Shown: in pieces, positions 35,038-47,731 of the stretch
Layout: every line of letters starts with the position of its first letter
How positions within the stretch are numbered: the first letter of the stretch is position 1
Source of the DNA: Pycnopodia helianthoides
Lineage: Eukaryota; Echinodermata; Asteroidea; Forcipulatida; Asteriidae
Assembly (NCBI GenBank): GCA_032158295.1
Contig: CM063247.1
Coordinates: 16,842,009-16,906,008, forward strand
DNA length: 64,000 nucleotides
Direction: 5' to 3'
The notes under the pieces: model-generated
Told to the model about the DNA's origin: nothing
The model's database searches: none
The model's input: the letters and a program-made list of their open reading frames with translations, nothing else
Translations under genes and position numbers: made by a program

Positions 35038-35115
35038 GCCCGAACACCTGACGTCACACTTTGAGGCTCTTATCCTTGCGGTCTTCCGGATAAGGACGGG
35101 GGACCCGTCTATGGC
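35038..35115. repeat. Dispersed repeat R1, copy 3 (truncated)
   Basis: It has GCCCGAACACCTGACGTCAC, a CTTATCC...GGATAAG hairpin and GGATAAGGACGGGGGACC. The central part present in copies 1 and 2 is missing. Confidence 0.65.
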
Positions 35116-35449
35116 TAGCCACTCGGCTCTGTCTATTTTATATTAACCGCGGCCAGTCACCGCCACGCAGGTCATTACCACGCGGTGAACACCGGGTCCC
35201 CACATTGTTAACCCCATATTTAACGGTAAAATTACGGAACTTAATGAGAACCAGACTATGCGCTTTGAAAATTAACAAAATGGAAATATTTTGGTTGGTG
35301 TTTGGCTTTATGCTTTGCAATAATGTTGGTTTCATAGGCGTACCAGCTACCCTACCGTACCTTAAACAGATAAATTTTCTGCACGTTCACGCATAATGTG
35401 ATATGCACGTGCAAGCAGCACCATTATCTTTTGCACAAAAAAAGGTTGC
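35116..35449. other. Gene-free stretch
   Basis: No gene recognised before the minisatellite. Confidence 0.45.
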
Positions 35450-36500
35450 CCACCCCGTACAGGCCGCCCGCCCCGTACACAGGCTGCCCGCCCCGTACAG
35501 CTGTCCGCCCCTTTACAGCTGCCCGCCCCGATGCTGCCCGCCCCGATGCTGCCCGCCCCGTACAGGCTACCGCCCCGTACATGCTGCCCGCCCCGTACAG
35601 GCTAACCGCCCCGTACATGCTGCCCGCCCCGTACAGGCTGCCCGCACCGTACAGACTGCCCGCACCGTACAGGCTGCCCGCACCGTACAGGCTGCCCGCA
35701 CCGTACAGGTTTCCCGCCCCGTACGCCCCATACCGGCTGCCCGCACCGTACAGGCTGCTCGCCCCGTACAGGCTGCCCGCCCCGTACAGGCTGCCCGCAC
35801 CGTACAGGCTGCCCGCCCCGTACAGGCTGCTCGCCCCGTACATGCTGCTCGTTCCGTACAGGCTGCCCGCCCCGTACAGGCTGCCCGCCCCGTACAGGCT
35901 GCCCGCACCGTACAGGTTTCCCGCCCCGTACGCCCCATACAGGCTGCCCGCACCGTACAGGCTGCTCGCCCCGTACAGGCTGCCCGCCCCGTACAGGCTG
36001 GCCCGCACCGTACAGGCTGCCCGCCCCGTACAGGCTGCTCGCCCCGTACATGCTGCTCGTTTCCGTACAGCTGCCCGCCCGTACAGGCTGCCCGCCCCGT
36101 ACAGGCTGCCCGCCCCGTACAGGCTGCTCGCCCCGTACAGGCTGCTCGCCCCGTACAGGCTGCCCGCCCCGTACAGGCTGCCCGCCCCGTACAGGCTGCC
36201 CGCCCGTACGGCTGCCCGCCCCGTACAGGCTGCCCGCACCGTACAGGTTGCCCGCCCCGTACAGCTGCTCGCCCCGTACAGGCTGCCCGCCCCGTACATG
36301 CTGCTCGTTCCGTACAGGCTGCCCGCCCCGTACAGGCTGCCCGCCCCGTACAGGCTGCCCGCCCCGTACAGCTGCCCGCCCCGTACAGGCTGCCCGCACC
36401 GTACAGGTTGCCCGCCCCGTACAGGCTGCTCGCCCGTACAGGCTGCCCGCCCCGTACATGCTGCTCGTTCCGTACAGCTGCCCGCCCGCGAGGCTGCTCG
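35450..36500. repeat. GC-rich 18-bp minisatellite (CCGCCCCGTACAGGCTGC)n
   Basis: About 58 units over 1.05 kb, with variant units (CTGCTCG, CATGCTG, TTTCCCG) and occasional 1-bp deletions. Open frames up to 402 codons on + and 291 on - appear because 18 is a multiple of 3; they read APYRLP, RPVQAA or GAGSLY. I do not call a gene: two overlapping + frames and the - strand are equally open and no non-repetitive coding flank exists. Confidence 0.95.
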
Positions 36501-38706
36501 CCCTGCGAGCTGCTTGACCTTGAGAATGCTCGCCCGATCTTTAAGAAACCTATTTATAATGTATTTATTGTTTATTTATTTCTTATTTGATCCTTATAAG
36601 CAGTAACATTATTTGCATCCTTCTTCCTTTCGCAGAAAAAAAAAAACATGAACAATGTGGAATGTCGGAAGTGAGTGCTCAAGCTCACGCTGTTGAGAAA
36701 ACAGTTTAATAAACCGAGTTTAATCCTTCAACTGGCTTGGAATGCGTCACTTGGAAACGAAGGGTACCAGTACAAAAATAAAAAGCACTAAGCTTCAAGA
36801 TTAACAGAAGAAATAGCAGATTTTATTTGTCTTCCGGTAATCAGTACAATTATATCATATTTTCAAAACATATTTGCGGCTAGGTGCTAGGGTTTCTGCA
36901 TCTACATTCCCCGTTCCGCGTCCATTAACTTAACTTTGCTTCAATTTTGGAATTTCCTGCTCATGTAGATTTCTTGTCATGTTTTATTTTGAACTACTCG
37001 ATCCATTGTTATAAACTGGATTCTTTTTCAATTGGCGTCATTTCTGCTGGCGATAATTCTACAAAACCATTCTGTTGTTTTAAGTGCAGCATTATTTGTC
37101 TAATTGAAATATGCTAATGCAATAAAATAAAAAAATTCGAATAATTCTACTGGTATTTTTTACGCTTATACACATTAACGACGTCGCTTGTTAAAGCATA
37201 ACAAATCAAAGATCTCTCTTTTATCTGTTATGAAGGACAAATCAATAAACTGCAGTGACAGTCGTGAATAATGCATTACTGACACCATCAGACATACCAG
37301 CATTATTAAAGAGCAACTCTAAGATGCTCTTAATATTTTAATTATTACCTTTCTATGGCCGAGTAGACATCGCAGATACCGGTTGATAAGTATTTTTTTT
37401 CACTTACAATTTGTATTTAGCAGTAAATAATTCAAGTCAAAAATGCACCTCTCCGCGCGGCTTTTTCAGACGAAAGTCAAGAACTGCTTATCTATGATAA
37501 TGATATGCATTGACCCCTTGACGTCATCGGTGGCTAGAAACAAACGGTCAGCATTTAACATACAAACATAAACGTCTCTTTGCTTGGAAAACAAAAACAA
37601 AATCAAGAAGAAACAAATCTTACATTAGACAGTCAAATAATTTTTTTGTCCATCCGGGATATAATAAATTGTGTAATTTTTGTAAAACGAAGCCTGCACG
37701 TTGTGTAGTTTTTCGTAAAATATACAAGCAAACATTTCCAAGGAATTGTGCGTGCGGACCAGCGATGACAGTGTTTTGTATGTGGTTTTAGCGCCCGCAC
37801 CAGCGATGGTGATTATTGCAATTTCTGGGGAATAACCGTTTTTTCCAGAGCATGCGCAGACATGTTAATTGGGTTGTATAACGTAATTGAAGTGTTTATC
37901 TATGTACTTTAATCAAGCCGCTGAGTCACCTTGCCTCTAAAAGAAATGAAATCCTCAAATCACAAATCGGTTCAAAATTTACTTGCTGATTATGAGCCAG
38001 TTGGATCGTCCTTTAAAGAGTTACATTCACGGCCGTGTTATTTGTAAATAATGAGCTTTGGGTGTGTATTTGCGTTAGCTCCGTAGATACATAACCAATT
38101 ATAAGAAAGTACAAATCAACTAGCCACCGATGATGTCACGAGTCCTTTGTCACGTGGTTTGTTAGACCTCGCGTTTTTTCGGTTTTTTGGCAGGGAGTGT
38201 TTTATTGTGAGGTAAGGGACTCATAAAATTTGTTTTTTATTTCTTGTGGACTCCTTCTGTTAGAAAAATATAAAAACTAAACATTTCAGAGCATCTTAGA
38301 ACCTCTCGTTAATGGAAGTTATTATGACATGAATTATACGAAGTACTAACTGTCACAATTTGGATTGTGTTATTTGAGTTTCAAAATGGCACCATGCCTC
38401 CGGTCTTCAATTAAGATTCTCTGAATTGCACGGCGACTGTGGCAATAATAACCAACTAGTGAAAAATAACATAAAATTTCTGCTTCTACTAGTTTCACCG
38501 TTCTTAAGGCTTTGGGGCGTAAACAGCCTTTACAAGTTAACATTGTAAGTTAAAAAATATAAATTATATTTGTTTTTTAAATAATAACAATAATAATATT
38601 AACACCAAATTGTAAAGCTACACTTCGTAAGTTTTCACAATTTGAAAGGATTAATGCTTTCCGCCGTAGACCAAATTCATTTGATGTTTACCCTAACTAT
38701 TCTTTA
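36501..38706. other. Gene-free stretch
   Basis: 2.2 kb of AT-rich sequence with no supported exon. One TGACGTCA at 37519-37526. A pair of similar CCAGCGATG blocks (37760 and 37802) is the only local repetition noted. Confidence 0.45.
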
Positions 38707-38825
38707 AATTGACTATGCAAGTGTCGCGCGTAATCTAATATCTGTTGTGCGCATGTTTTTTTTTCCTTCACGCAACCAAAGTGATTCAAAAATGTTCGAA
38801 TAAGCCGGAGACACACACGGTCTAT
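38707..38825. mobile_element. TIR element family B, diverged short copy
   Basis: The left GACTATGCAAGTGTCGCGCG resembles the family end TAGACTGTGCAAGTCTCGCG. The right end has GTTCGAATAAGCCGGAGACA and ACGGTCTATA, matching the complement of the other copies. Confidence 0.55.
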
Positions 38826-38855
38826 AGATGGATTGCACATGACGTCGCTGACCAC

Positions 38856-38948
38856 CATCTTTGATGAAAAACAATGAAAACATGCACGCGCTGCGCACAA
38901 CTCTCGGCCAATGATAGCCTTTCATGCGTGCACGTTTCATCAAAGATG
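38856..38948. repeat. 14-bp perfect inverted repeat
   Basis: CATCTTTGATGAAA (38856-38869) and TTTCATCAAAGATG (38935-38948). TGCACGC segments inside also pair. It probably forms part of the same foldback element as 38707-38825. Confidence 0.7.
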
Positions 38949-41900
38949 GCGGCCAAAGCAAGAGGTCTATACAAGCCACTTTTGCACCGACTCGCCTTAA
39001 AGGCAAAGCATACATTTGGTTTAAGGAACTGTTTGCTTGTTTTAATCATAATGTAGATGTATACAATAAAACTAACCTGTGAACATTTCAAGAGACGTTT
39101 CATGCTAAAACGTTTCTCAGAATGAAATAAACCAAGAGGGACTATATTTCCTGGCTTGATATCCCTACGAGAAACAAGCATTGCTTAATATTGCAATAGA
39201 GAAAAAAGCAAAGATGGATTTAAGGAAGGGACCACCTGGCGCCTGCTTCCCGTTGTTTTCGCCGGAAAAATAAAGATAATTGGCAAATAAATTTTAAAAG
39301 AAATTTTAAACTAGGTAAATTTTAAACTAGTTCGCTCATTCTTCTCGTAAAATGCCTTACACTAACAATTGCACACATGGCTGCAATGATGTTTCTACCC
39401 CCCCCCCCCCCCGCTAATATTAACCGGTCAATTTTCTTCCCCCACCCCCAAAAATTTCTAACAAAACGATATTGATAAGAAGCAAATAAATATAGTTTTC
39501 ACCGGGGTAAAAATAATGTGTAAAACATGAGTATCCTAGATTACACCAGAAAGCGCCATATGTTATAGTGTTTCCTGTGGCTCTAACGCGGGCCCCGGAC
39601 CACACGCTTTACTCTTCGTTTGCTGGCTCGTCTCGTACAACTAGAACGTTGTTTCTACAACGGCGAGGGTGTGGCATTCCTTCTTTATACAACGGCGAGG
39701 GCGTGGCACACGGTAACTATTACAGGTATATGAACCACCACCCTCTCCAGTCGTAAGAAGGAATGTATGTCGCTGTAGAATCGATGTTACTGCAGTTAAC
39801 TTGTGCTTCGTGTCCAGCCCGACAAGGGTCAAACTTGGTCATAGTAGGCCTATGTACATAAACCAACGCAACATGAGGGTCTCGACACGGACTACATGTT
39901 TTGGTCAACATTTGAAAAAATTGTGTGCCTGCTTCTTCGGCAAAAAAAAAACTTTACTTGGTTGACGCTTTGAGTGTGCTGTAGCTTTTTTCTTCTTCAA
40001 TGTTTGGTTTTGTGCAAGCAAACTGCTGAGATGTTTTTTTAAGTCAAGATTGAGAGCGCTGATCGTTCCCTTGAGCCTGTCCATCAGTGCACAGTCAACA
40101 ATGGAGGGCTTACCAGTGTGAACACACCTGTGGTAATTGCGGTTCATCTCTTTACAAGGCAATGCTAATTGGCTCAAAGGGCTGATTATGGCGCCCATTG
40201 AAACACTCCCCCACCCAGCTCAAGTATTGGGAGGATTAGAGGGGGGACCCCTAAACCGTTAGCTAGAAAGTTAAGGATTCACGAAGACAAATCTCAATTG
40301 GGGCTGGTCAACTTGCAAGTACTTTCGAGTGTCTTGGTTTTTTTCTTGTCTTTATTATTGAAAGTGTAAGTATTTGTCTTGGGCTTTCCTTCTTGGACAG
40401 GCATTGCCCTTATAGTTTTTGTTCAACATCTTGAGTTGGGTAAGTATTAGTTGGGGTGAACACTGAGGAGCACGTGACCCCCAGTTGATTCCCTTTCCCC
40501 ATTCGAAGTCTGGACCTTGCTACCAAAATTAGCAGAATAAAATGTAACATTTTGAAAGATTTTATGTAGATTACTCAATTGCTTAACTATTTCTGTTTCC
40601 ATTTTCACGAAGACAATGAAAGGGGTAATGCTTATAAAAGAAAAAATACAAATACAAATGCAAAGTAAAGTTCTAATTGGCAAGAAGTTCACATGAAAAT
40701 CGTCTGCACTCGTAATATTAATAATGATGTACCCCCCCCCCTCTTTTAGCTGCTCATTTTGAATACAACTTTTGAATCACACAAAGTTCTTCCACAAGGT
40801 GTATTCATTATCTTGAGCAACTTTTTGAAGTATATTACTCAAATTAGTTGAACTTAAGCTGCTACTTTGTTTAGAATATTGTGTTATAATCATTAATGAC
40901 TCTGAACTAATTGTTTTTACGCGCTTTGTCTGTGTTAAGAAAGGCTATACTTTTCATAACGCCCCCCCCCCCGAATAAAAAAAACCGCCTCTAAACATCA
41001 CCACCACAAAAGGGGGGGTATGTATTGTATGAATTTTGGTTTTGTACATGCATGCTTTACTTCAATATACTAGCTTGTAATTATTCGACACGTGAAATAT
41101 ATCAACTCTCTCCTAAGCTTGGGCCGGCTCCAAAGTCTTCGTGCACGGCTGTAACAATAATGACGATGTTGGAACTCACTGACAAGCACACTAAGCAACA
41201 CTTCATATCCGTTTATGGAGACAAAATGTATTTACGTAGCTAGAAAAACACCAAATCGTTTCGAGTGGGGATAAGATTGAGTGGCATGCACTTCAAATAG
41301 TTGCAAAATACAATACACCCCTTTCTTGCATATACAAGTAAGGATTTACAAATAGGAGAACTACGTTGTATGTATAATGCTTCTGGATGTTTTCCTATTA
41401 TTAAAAAAGAATGCATGGTAAAAGGTGCCTTACATTTCTTTATGGATATGAAATTTAAAATTTGTTTTACTTTTAGCCTATGTGTGTTTTAATGGGGACA
41501 TATTTACACTGTTGGTTAAAAGAAAACACACATGATCACAACATTGGAAATAAATAGTAGGATTTATTATAAAGGGAAAGTAACATTGTTTTTTGGAGAT
41601 GAGAGTATAATAATGTTCATCTATTAGCTTTCAAAACACTTATCCAGTTGTCCTGTTTGACGTGAAAAGAAAAAATTTGATTTTTTGTTTTACACCGGTA
41701 TTATGTACAAGTTTATGTCTGTCTTATTTCGAAATAAGAAACAGTCCTTGTTAGGTTCTATTTCTTGGACTTGAACCGTACCGGTATTTCAATTTGCTTA
41801 TCTGGAGGATTGGTGCACGGGTCTGACTTTTGTAATCAGTGATCGAGTTACTAAAAAAAAATAATCATTTCATCTCAATACTTGTCAATCCTACGATGGC

Positions 41901-43157
41901 TTAACATTTTGTGTATAATACTCGTTGTATCAAATTGTCATGCAAAACATGGTCGTCTAGAAAGCTGGTATTTACAACGGAAACTGTTCAACAAATTTAA
42001 CTCTGTGTGTATGGGGTTTTTTTTTTTGCTTTGAAAAACCAAGCTCAATCGAGGCTTTTGTTAACTATTACAGTGACACTTTTTCACGAGATACCAAACA
42101 GCCGATGGCATGCTTACCTACAAACCTGTCTTGACTTTTAGTTGTTATTGATTCTTGCTTTGTCGGAGAGAAGTTTTATAGCAACAACAACAACCCTGTT
42201 AACTCTACTTCAACTCACACTGCCTTGTCGACCAGGGGCACTTGTGAAGCTGGCTTTTCGAACTCGGCAAAGAACGAGTGTTTGAGTTTGGTAACTTGGC
42301 CTCTTCACAAGGACGTCCCCAGGTGTTTTTGTTGGGGGAGAGTAGGGTATTGGTCCTTCAGGGACATTCCAAACCAGCCCAGTAGGCTCTTGATAATTTC
42401 ATCTGAAGTAGGAGTTAGATAACAGAAACATTTTTGAAAGGTATTTTCGAGCGGGGCTATGTGGATAAGGAGAGGGTTTATGAGCAGCGTCAACACGGGG
42501 GGCTCGTTAAGGGCGGGACGACGGCGCTTAGTTAATTCCATCCACTGCACTCACGAGTGGTCGGCCGTCACGGCTTGACTCCCGCCCTCTTAATGAGTAT
42601 GTACTCAATAAATGAAGCTACCTGTGTAGAACGCGGCAAGGGACTCGGCCCATGGGGTGCGAGATACAGCAATTTAGAGGCTTCGGCCCGGTACGGTTCC
42701 CACCACGTCACAGAACGCCAACAATCCGACCGGGGATGAAGGCCAATCAAACGCCAATTAAATGCGTACCCTCATCGCTAGGAATGGGAGAAAACTTCAT
42801 GAGAAAATTAGGAATGTCAGTAAAAATGTTGATTAAGAGTGACTGATAGAAGTGTTTGTCCGTCAAAACGGAAGTATAGTAAACATGGCACACCTGGCGA
42901 GCCCTCCTCCGTTCAACATGAGGTCCACATCCCCGTATAGTTTTGTTCTCGTTAAAGATAAATAATTGCATAATTATGATTCGCTAATACTGGAAACCTA
43001 CCCACTAAATATCCCCATGAAAAAAAAGATATTAAACGCATAATACATAAATGGCGAAGATACAAGAAAATTAAATAGTCTGACAAGGTGATCTCACATT
43101 TTGGGCAGAAATGGAACCCTGAAGGTTCAGGCAAAGAACAAAAAGAACAGGTATTCT
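38949..43157. other. Gene-free stretch with C homopolymers
   Basis: 4.2 kb without a supported exon. C runs at 39398-39412 (15), about 40732-40741 (10) and about 40963 (about 12). A CAACGGCGAGGGTGTGGCA block is repeated with one change at about 39658 and 39692. The open frames are short and lack motifs. Confidence 0.45.
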
Positions 43158-43930
43158 GTGGCGTGTCGTGGACGAGCTGTCAAGTGTTCTGGACTTTAGC
43201 TCTCTGATCAGCAGAGCCTATGTGTGACTGTGTGGGTTCGAGTCCTGGTTTTGACACTTGTGTCCTTAAATAAAGGAACATTACAGAATTGGTAAGAAAC
43301 AAACTTGTAAAATATACTTTTTGATCACAGATTTACATAAAACTTACACGGTCTAATGATGATGATAGTAGAAAACATCCCTTGAAATATTTCTGTCTGA
43401 AATGCCATATTTGATGAGAAATGAATAAACTAATTTTCCGATTGGAGTTTATCGCTCAGTGAGCGTTTTATTCATTTGTTGAATCTATATGATTTCATAC
43501 AAATGTGTAATCGGTTTTTCACTATTTTCTCGTGACCCAGATGGCCGATCGATCTCAAACTTGTACAGGTTTGTCAGTTTATGTATATGGTGGATTACAT
43601 AAGGTGCTTACACTGCCAGCATCTGTTTTGTTAGCAAAAAACAATTCTGTAATGTTCCTTTAAGCAAGACACAACCATAATAGCTTCGCCCTTCGAATGA
43701 GATGTAAAGCCGTTGGTCTCGTGTGTTGTGTAATGCACGTAAAATAGCTGGTACATTCATGACTAAGAAAAGGGGTTTGCCCTGCGGTGTTTCTTGCAGC
43801 GTGGCTGCTGAATGCGCCGCATTACCTTATGTTATTATAAACACTTGGTTCTATAAATCGGTCTCATAATTTACAAAAAATCCCAAGCGCCTTGAGTAAT
43901 GGTAGAGACGTGCACTTTCAGTATCGGTAT
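43158..43930 (+). mobile_element. tRNA-derived SINE split by a MITE
   Basis: The 5' part (43158-43269) has box A-like TGGACGAGCTGTCA, box B GGTTCGAGTCC (43235-43245) and GACACTTGTGTCCTTAA. After the 43271-43663 MITE it resumes with AGCAAGACAC, then GGGTTTGCCCTGCGGTGTTT, GCGCCGCA and AAGCGCCTTGAG. Removing the MITE restores the CCTTRAGCAAGACAC block seen intact in the SINE at 5525. Confidence 0.8.
43271..43663 (-). mobile_element. TTAA MITE family A, copy 2, inserted in a SINE
   Basis: Same 20-bp ends (AAAGGAACATTACAGAAT...) and interior as 11967-12360, in the opposite orientation. TTAA lies just left (43266-43269) and at the right edge. Confidence 0.9.
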
Positions 43931-43986
43931 TATTAATATCAATAGTAATAGGCCTATACCTTCATTCTCTCAAAATTCTATTTTTT

Positions 43987-44156
43987 CCCATGAAATATTA
44001 TGTTCCCTCTGAATACATTTTCGAGGGGAAAAAAATCAATTATCTCGTTCCCCCAAAGAAATCAATTATTTCGTTCCCCCAAAGAAATCAATTATTTCTT
44101 TACCACGAAAACATTTATTTCCCTCGAAATCATTCCGTTCCCCCGAGGTAGTTTAG
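43987..44156. repeat. ATTTCG-type short repeats, second locus
   Basis: Repeats of ATCAATTATTTCGTTCCCCC with AAAG, and CGAAATCATTCCGTTCCCCC. Related to the array at 33667 but less regular. Confidence 0.75.
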
Positions 44157-44280
44157 ATTGTAAGGAACCAATGCTGGGTCATTTGAGCCATGATGATTTG
44201 GGTACAAAAACATTTTCAGAGTACCTTTTTTATGATCGACGAAATACCCAGAGCAGGTATACGGTATTTAGCTTGTTTCC

Positions 44281-44338
44281 AATAACCCGCTCTTCACAAT
44301 AACCCGCTCTTCACAATAACCCGTTCTTCACAATAACC
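44281..44338. repeat. 17-bp tandem repeat (AATAACCCGCTCTTCAC)
   Basis: Three to four near-identical units. Confidence 0.9.
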
Positions 44339-46155
44339 TGAGTGGTAGAGATACGGAATTTTGAGCTGAAGGAAAAGGCGTTTGAATACTGTGTTCTTGG
44401 TGAAATTGCAGGTGCTTTATTTTGGCGAGTCCTCGATCCTCAATATCGCAGATTGATTTCCCTCAAACTGCCCGGAACCAAGTGCCCGTATTCACGCTAG
44501 AATTGTGCGGGTTGGTTGTCAAATAAAAAATATCTAATAAGAAGAAAAAAAATTATTAAAATTAGAACGGATAAATATTAATAAATAAATGAATAAAACA
44601 ACCATTCGACACGTCAATGCTGCAGAAACATTAAAAGCGCGGTAAAATATTCAAGGGGGAAATCTAACCGAAACAAACGAAAATGTGTAATGTGCTCATT
44701 ATAGACGGTTATCTTCTAGAAAAATTGTCAATTATTGTAAAATGGCGACCTGCATGGCTTCTTTTTCTTGATATGTCAGTTTTAACTCCTCACTCAATAG
44801 TCGATGAATCAGAATTAACAAATCTAATAAACCGAAACAAAACAAACACCACCAACAACTAAATTATTTTTTAAAAATCGAAAACGAAAACAAACAAAAA
44901 CCATTCCACAGTCTCAAGACTAACACTGAAGCAGACTTAAGAAAACTTTGAGGAGAATAATAAACACATCAAATTTTCACAATTTTTGATAATAGTGAAA
45001 ATTGCCTCCTGACGTTCCACACAAACCCACTGGTAAAACTTTTTTTTTTTAAATTCAAAAAAACATCCAAATACTGAAACTTGAAGGAACGTGTAGATAC
45101 AAATCATGTGGGAAAAACTAGTTTGTTTGTTAATAGGAATTCTAATGAAAGTCTTCAGCATTTATTCTACAGTCCATTGTTCTGGCAAATGTTTCTGCCT
45201 AAGTTTATGCTTATTGATGCAGTGGCATCAATGCTAAACTTGATAATGTCATTTGATACGATGGAGACTGTTCTTAATTGGAACGCTAAACGTCCCTTAA
45301 AATACACGGGAACGGTTTAATTATTGTAGCTTTATAAGTATCTAGGTAAACTTTCTCTGTAACTAGATCAGCCATGCGGGTATGGAGAAGTCATACGAGT
45401 ATACCGGCACAAGTGCAACAATGCAGCTTCAATGGGCCTTTATTGGTATCAAGTTATTGGCATCATGCCCGACTCCTACAGTTACAGAACCACGCTATTT
45501 CACCCGTTGTAGTAATCATTCTGCATTGCAATTATCAGTTTTCGTCCGATGTTATTATTGAAAAATAAAAAATAATAATAATTCTGAGCCTAATGAGTCA
45601 GACCCGGGACAGAATGAAGATAAGAAAAAGAAAAGAGTGCGCGAGCAGTTGCAGGTACATTCGATTGTCATTTAAATTAACGATACAAAAAGCCAAGTAG
45701 TTACATGAACCCTCAATCCTCGCTGCTTTAATATAATTCGCCAACATTACAGCACCATGCGTTGTGGTATTCGTCGTTTTGAAAAGCAGCGGAACAAATT
45801 AACAAGTCAATTGACATGAAACAACCATTCTGAAAAGAACACCGTAAAGACCAGTATCTGTCTTGTTCAATGGTTCTGTTACAGAGAGTATTAATTAAAG
45901 ATCGAATGACAGTCAGATGTTTCTCAAAAGTGGTGCTATTATTTTCCCCAAAACAATAAATCAACTCAGGCAGGTCAACAAATAATCACAAATTAAGTGT
46001 AAGACTTATCGTTTTGAAAAATAGTTTAATTCTTGTCAATATTTTATATGTCAACACTTCTGCGTCTTAGTTTATTATTCAAATGTATTTTTTATTTCGT
46101 AATAATTATGCTTGACATCAGAGTATTATTGTACACATATATTATGTATTTTATA
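44339..46155. other. Gene-free stretch
   Basis: AT-rich with no supported gene. Confidence 0.45.
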
Positions 46156-46176
46156 TATATATATATATATATATAC
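46156..46176. repeat. Short TA microsatellite
   Basis: A TA tract of about 20 bp. Confidence 0.9.
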
Positions 46177-46179
46177 ATT

Positions 46180-46522
46180 GTTGTATATACTTTGGTCCTG
46201 TTCCCTATTGTTAGTTGCATCATACCCGATGCCTCGTGCCCCTTAATCCTGTCCTTTCATGTCTCCCGCCTGGTCCAGTAATCCTCCCTTTCACTGACCA
46301 TCCTTTTGTCCCCACCACATAACTCTGATTGGTTCTTGACCGCCCCATTGTTTGTAAACTAATAACTTTGATTGGCTATAATTTTCCCTCCTTTTTCTGG
46401 ATACCATCCCATTGTTCTTTGCCTCTCTTTTTTGCTATAAATGGATATGTTTTTCGTTTGTGCTTGTTTTTGCCTCTGACGAAGGTCCGGTTTGGATCGA
46501 AAGCTAAGGCCATCTACCCTAC

Positions 46523-46526
<4 letters not shown>
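46180..46526 (+). mobile_element. Possible retroelement remnant with hammerhead-like core
   Basis: It lies between two TA tracts. At 46476-46502 it has CTGACGA, then GGTCC-loop-GGATC (a 5-bp stem with one G-U pair), then GAAA, the order of conserved blocks in a hammerhead ribozyme. Hammerhead motifs are known in Penelope-like elements and retrozymes. An extra A before the stem and no clear stem III make this weak. No reverse transcriptase is visible. Confidence 0.35.

Positions 46527-46602
<76 letters not shown>
46527..46602. repeat. (TA)38 microsatellite
   Basis: About 76 bp of uninterrupted TA. It could extrude as a cruciform. Confidence 0.95.
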
Positions 46603-46605
<3 letters not shown>

Positions 46606-47731
46606 TGTGGTTTTTGTTTTACCAATTCTATTTCAATGCTTACAGCGTCTCAATTTAGCCTTTAGTTCAAAGTTAAATTTTGTTTTAATAAACCAGTATA
46701 ACAATACACAAACTAAAGCAAAATGAATGTAGCGGCAACAACTGATCAATGTTGCGCTACACAAGAACCAGTACCATTATCAAGGCCGCACGCGCTCTCA
46801 TCAACAATAGAGTATTGTCGTTTAGAACACTTTCCCATTCGTACTCTCTTCTTGTTGACGTTGTTTGTATTTATCTTGTTGTTTTCACCGCTGAGTTGCT
46901 ACTTTTTTGTTGATTTCTTAACCTGGTATCATAACTCACTCTGTGATGACTCAATCATGCATGACGTCGTTTCAGGCACTATGATTGCAACCCTTAACTT
47001 CTCACGCAGCTGCTCTTGAGATGTCATACAATGGCTAATTGGCTCAGTGTAGACCCTTTATTTAATAGTCCACGGGCACAAGTTAAGCATTACAGCTATT
47101 GTTTACGGGCGTGCCACATTTTTTTTAACGATAGTCCTCATTAATCAATCACAGACGCCATTTATGTGTTTTTGTTTTAAGCCAACTTGCATTGAAGCAG
47201 GTACAGTAAAAAACTTGATAAAGAAGATTTCTGCTTTTAGTTCTCTTGTTTTTTTGAGATGATGATGATTGAGAATTACAGATAATTATTCTGTAAAGTG
47301 TTTTAAGTTCATTCTATCCTGCAGTTTTGGTATGACCACACGACGCAATTCCTAAACGTGCGTATAAACGCAATTGACATAAACAGCATTGATTTGGTGG
47401 TCTGTAAAATGCTCTTTGCTCAGATGTTACAGTATTCTAGACAGAAATAATTCTCTGAAGGATTGGTACTCTGGTATGAAGTAATGAACTCAAACCCAAC
47501 CCCCCTGCTAACTTCCGTCTTGTTATACATAAGAGTTATACATAAGAGCAAAAACTATACACTGATTTATCATCAGAAACCGCATTTCCAATGGACGTCT
47601 TAATTCAATATTAAGACGTTACTCAGTATAGTATTGTGCAAAATATTTTCCTAAAGGAAAGATACACATGGGTAGTTCGTTTTAAAATGACGCTGCCATA
47701 CGTCATAGTGTGTGACGTAGCTCTCGAATTT
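46603..47731. other. Gene-free stretch
   Basis: A 98-codon frame (46723-47019) contains a hydrophobic stretch but no other support. No gene called. Confidence 0.45.

Noticed and set aside
35398..36606. Open frames of up to 402 codons
   Set aside because: They lie within an 18-bp minisatellite; two + frames and the - strand are equally open and there is no unique domain or splice support.
46723..47019. 98-codon frame with a hydrophobic segment
   Set aside because: No splice, homology or promoter support; length is not unusual for AT-rich DNA.
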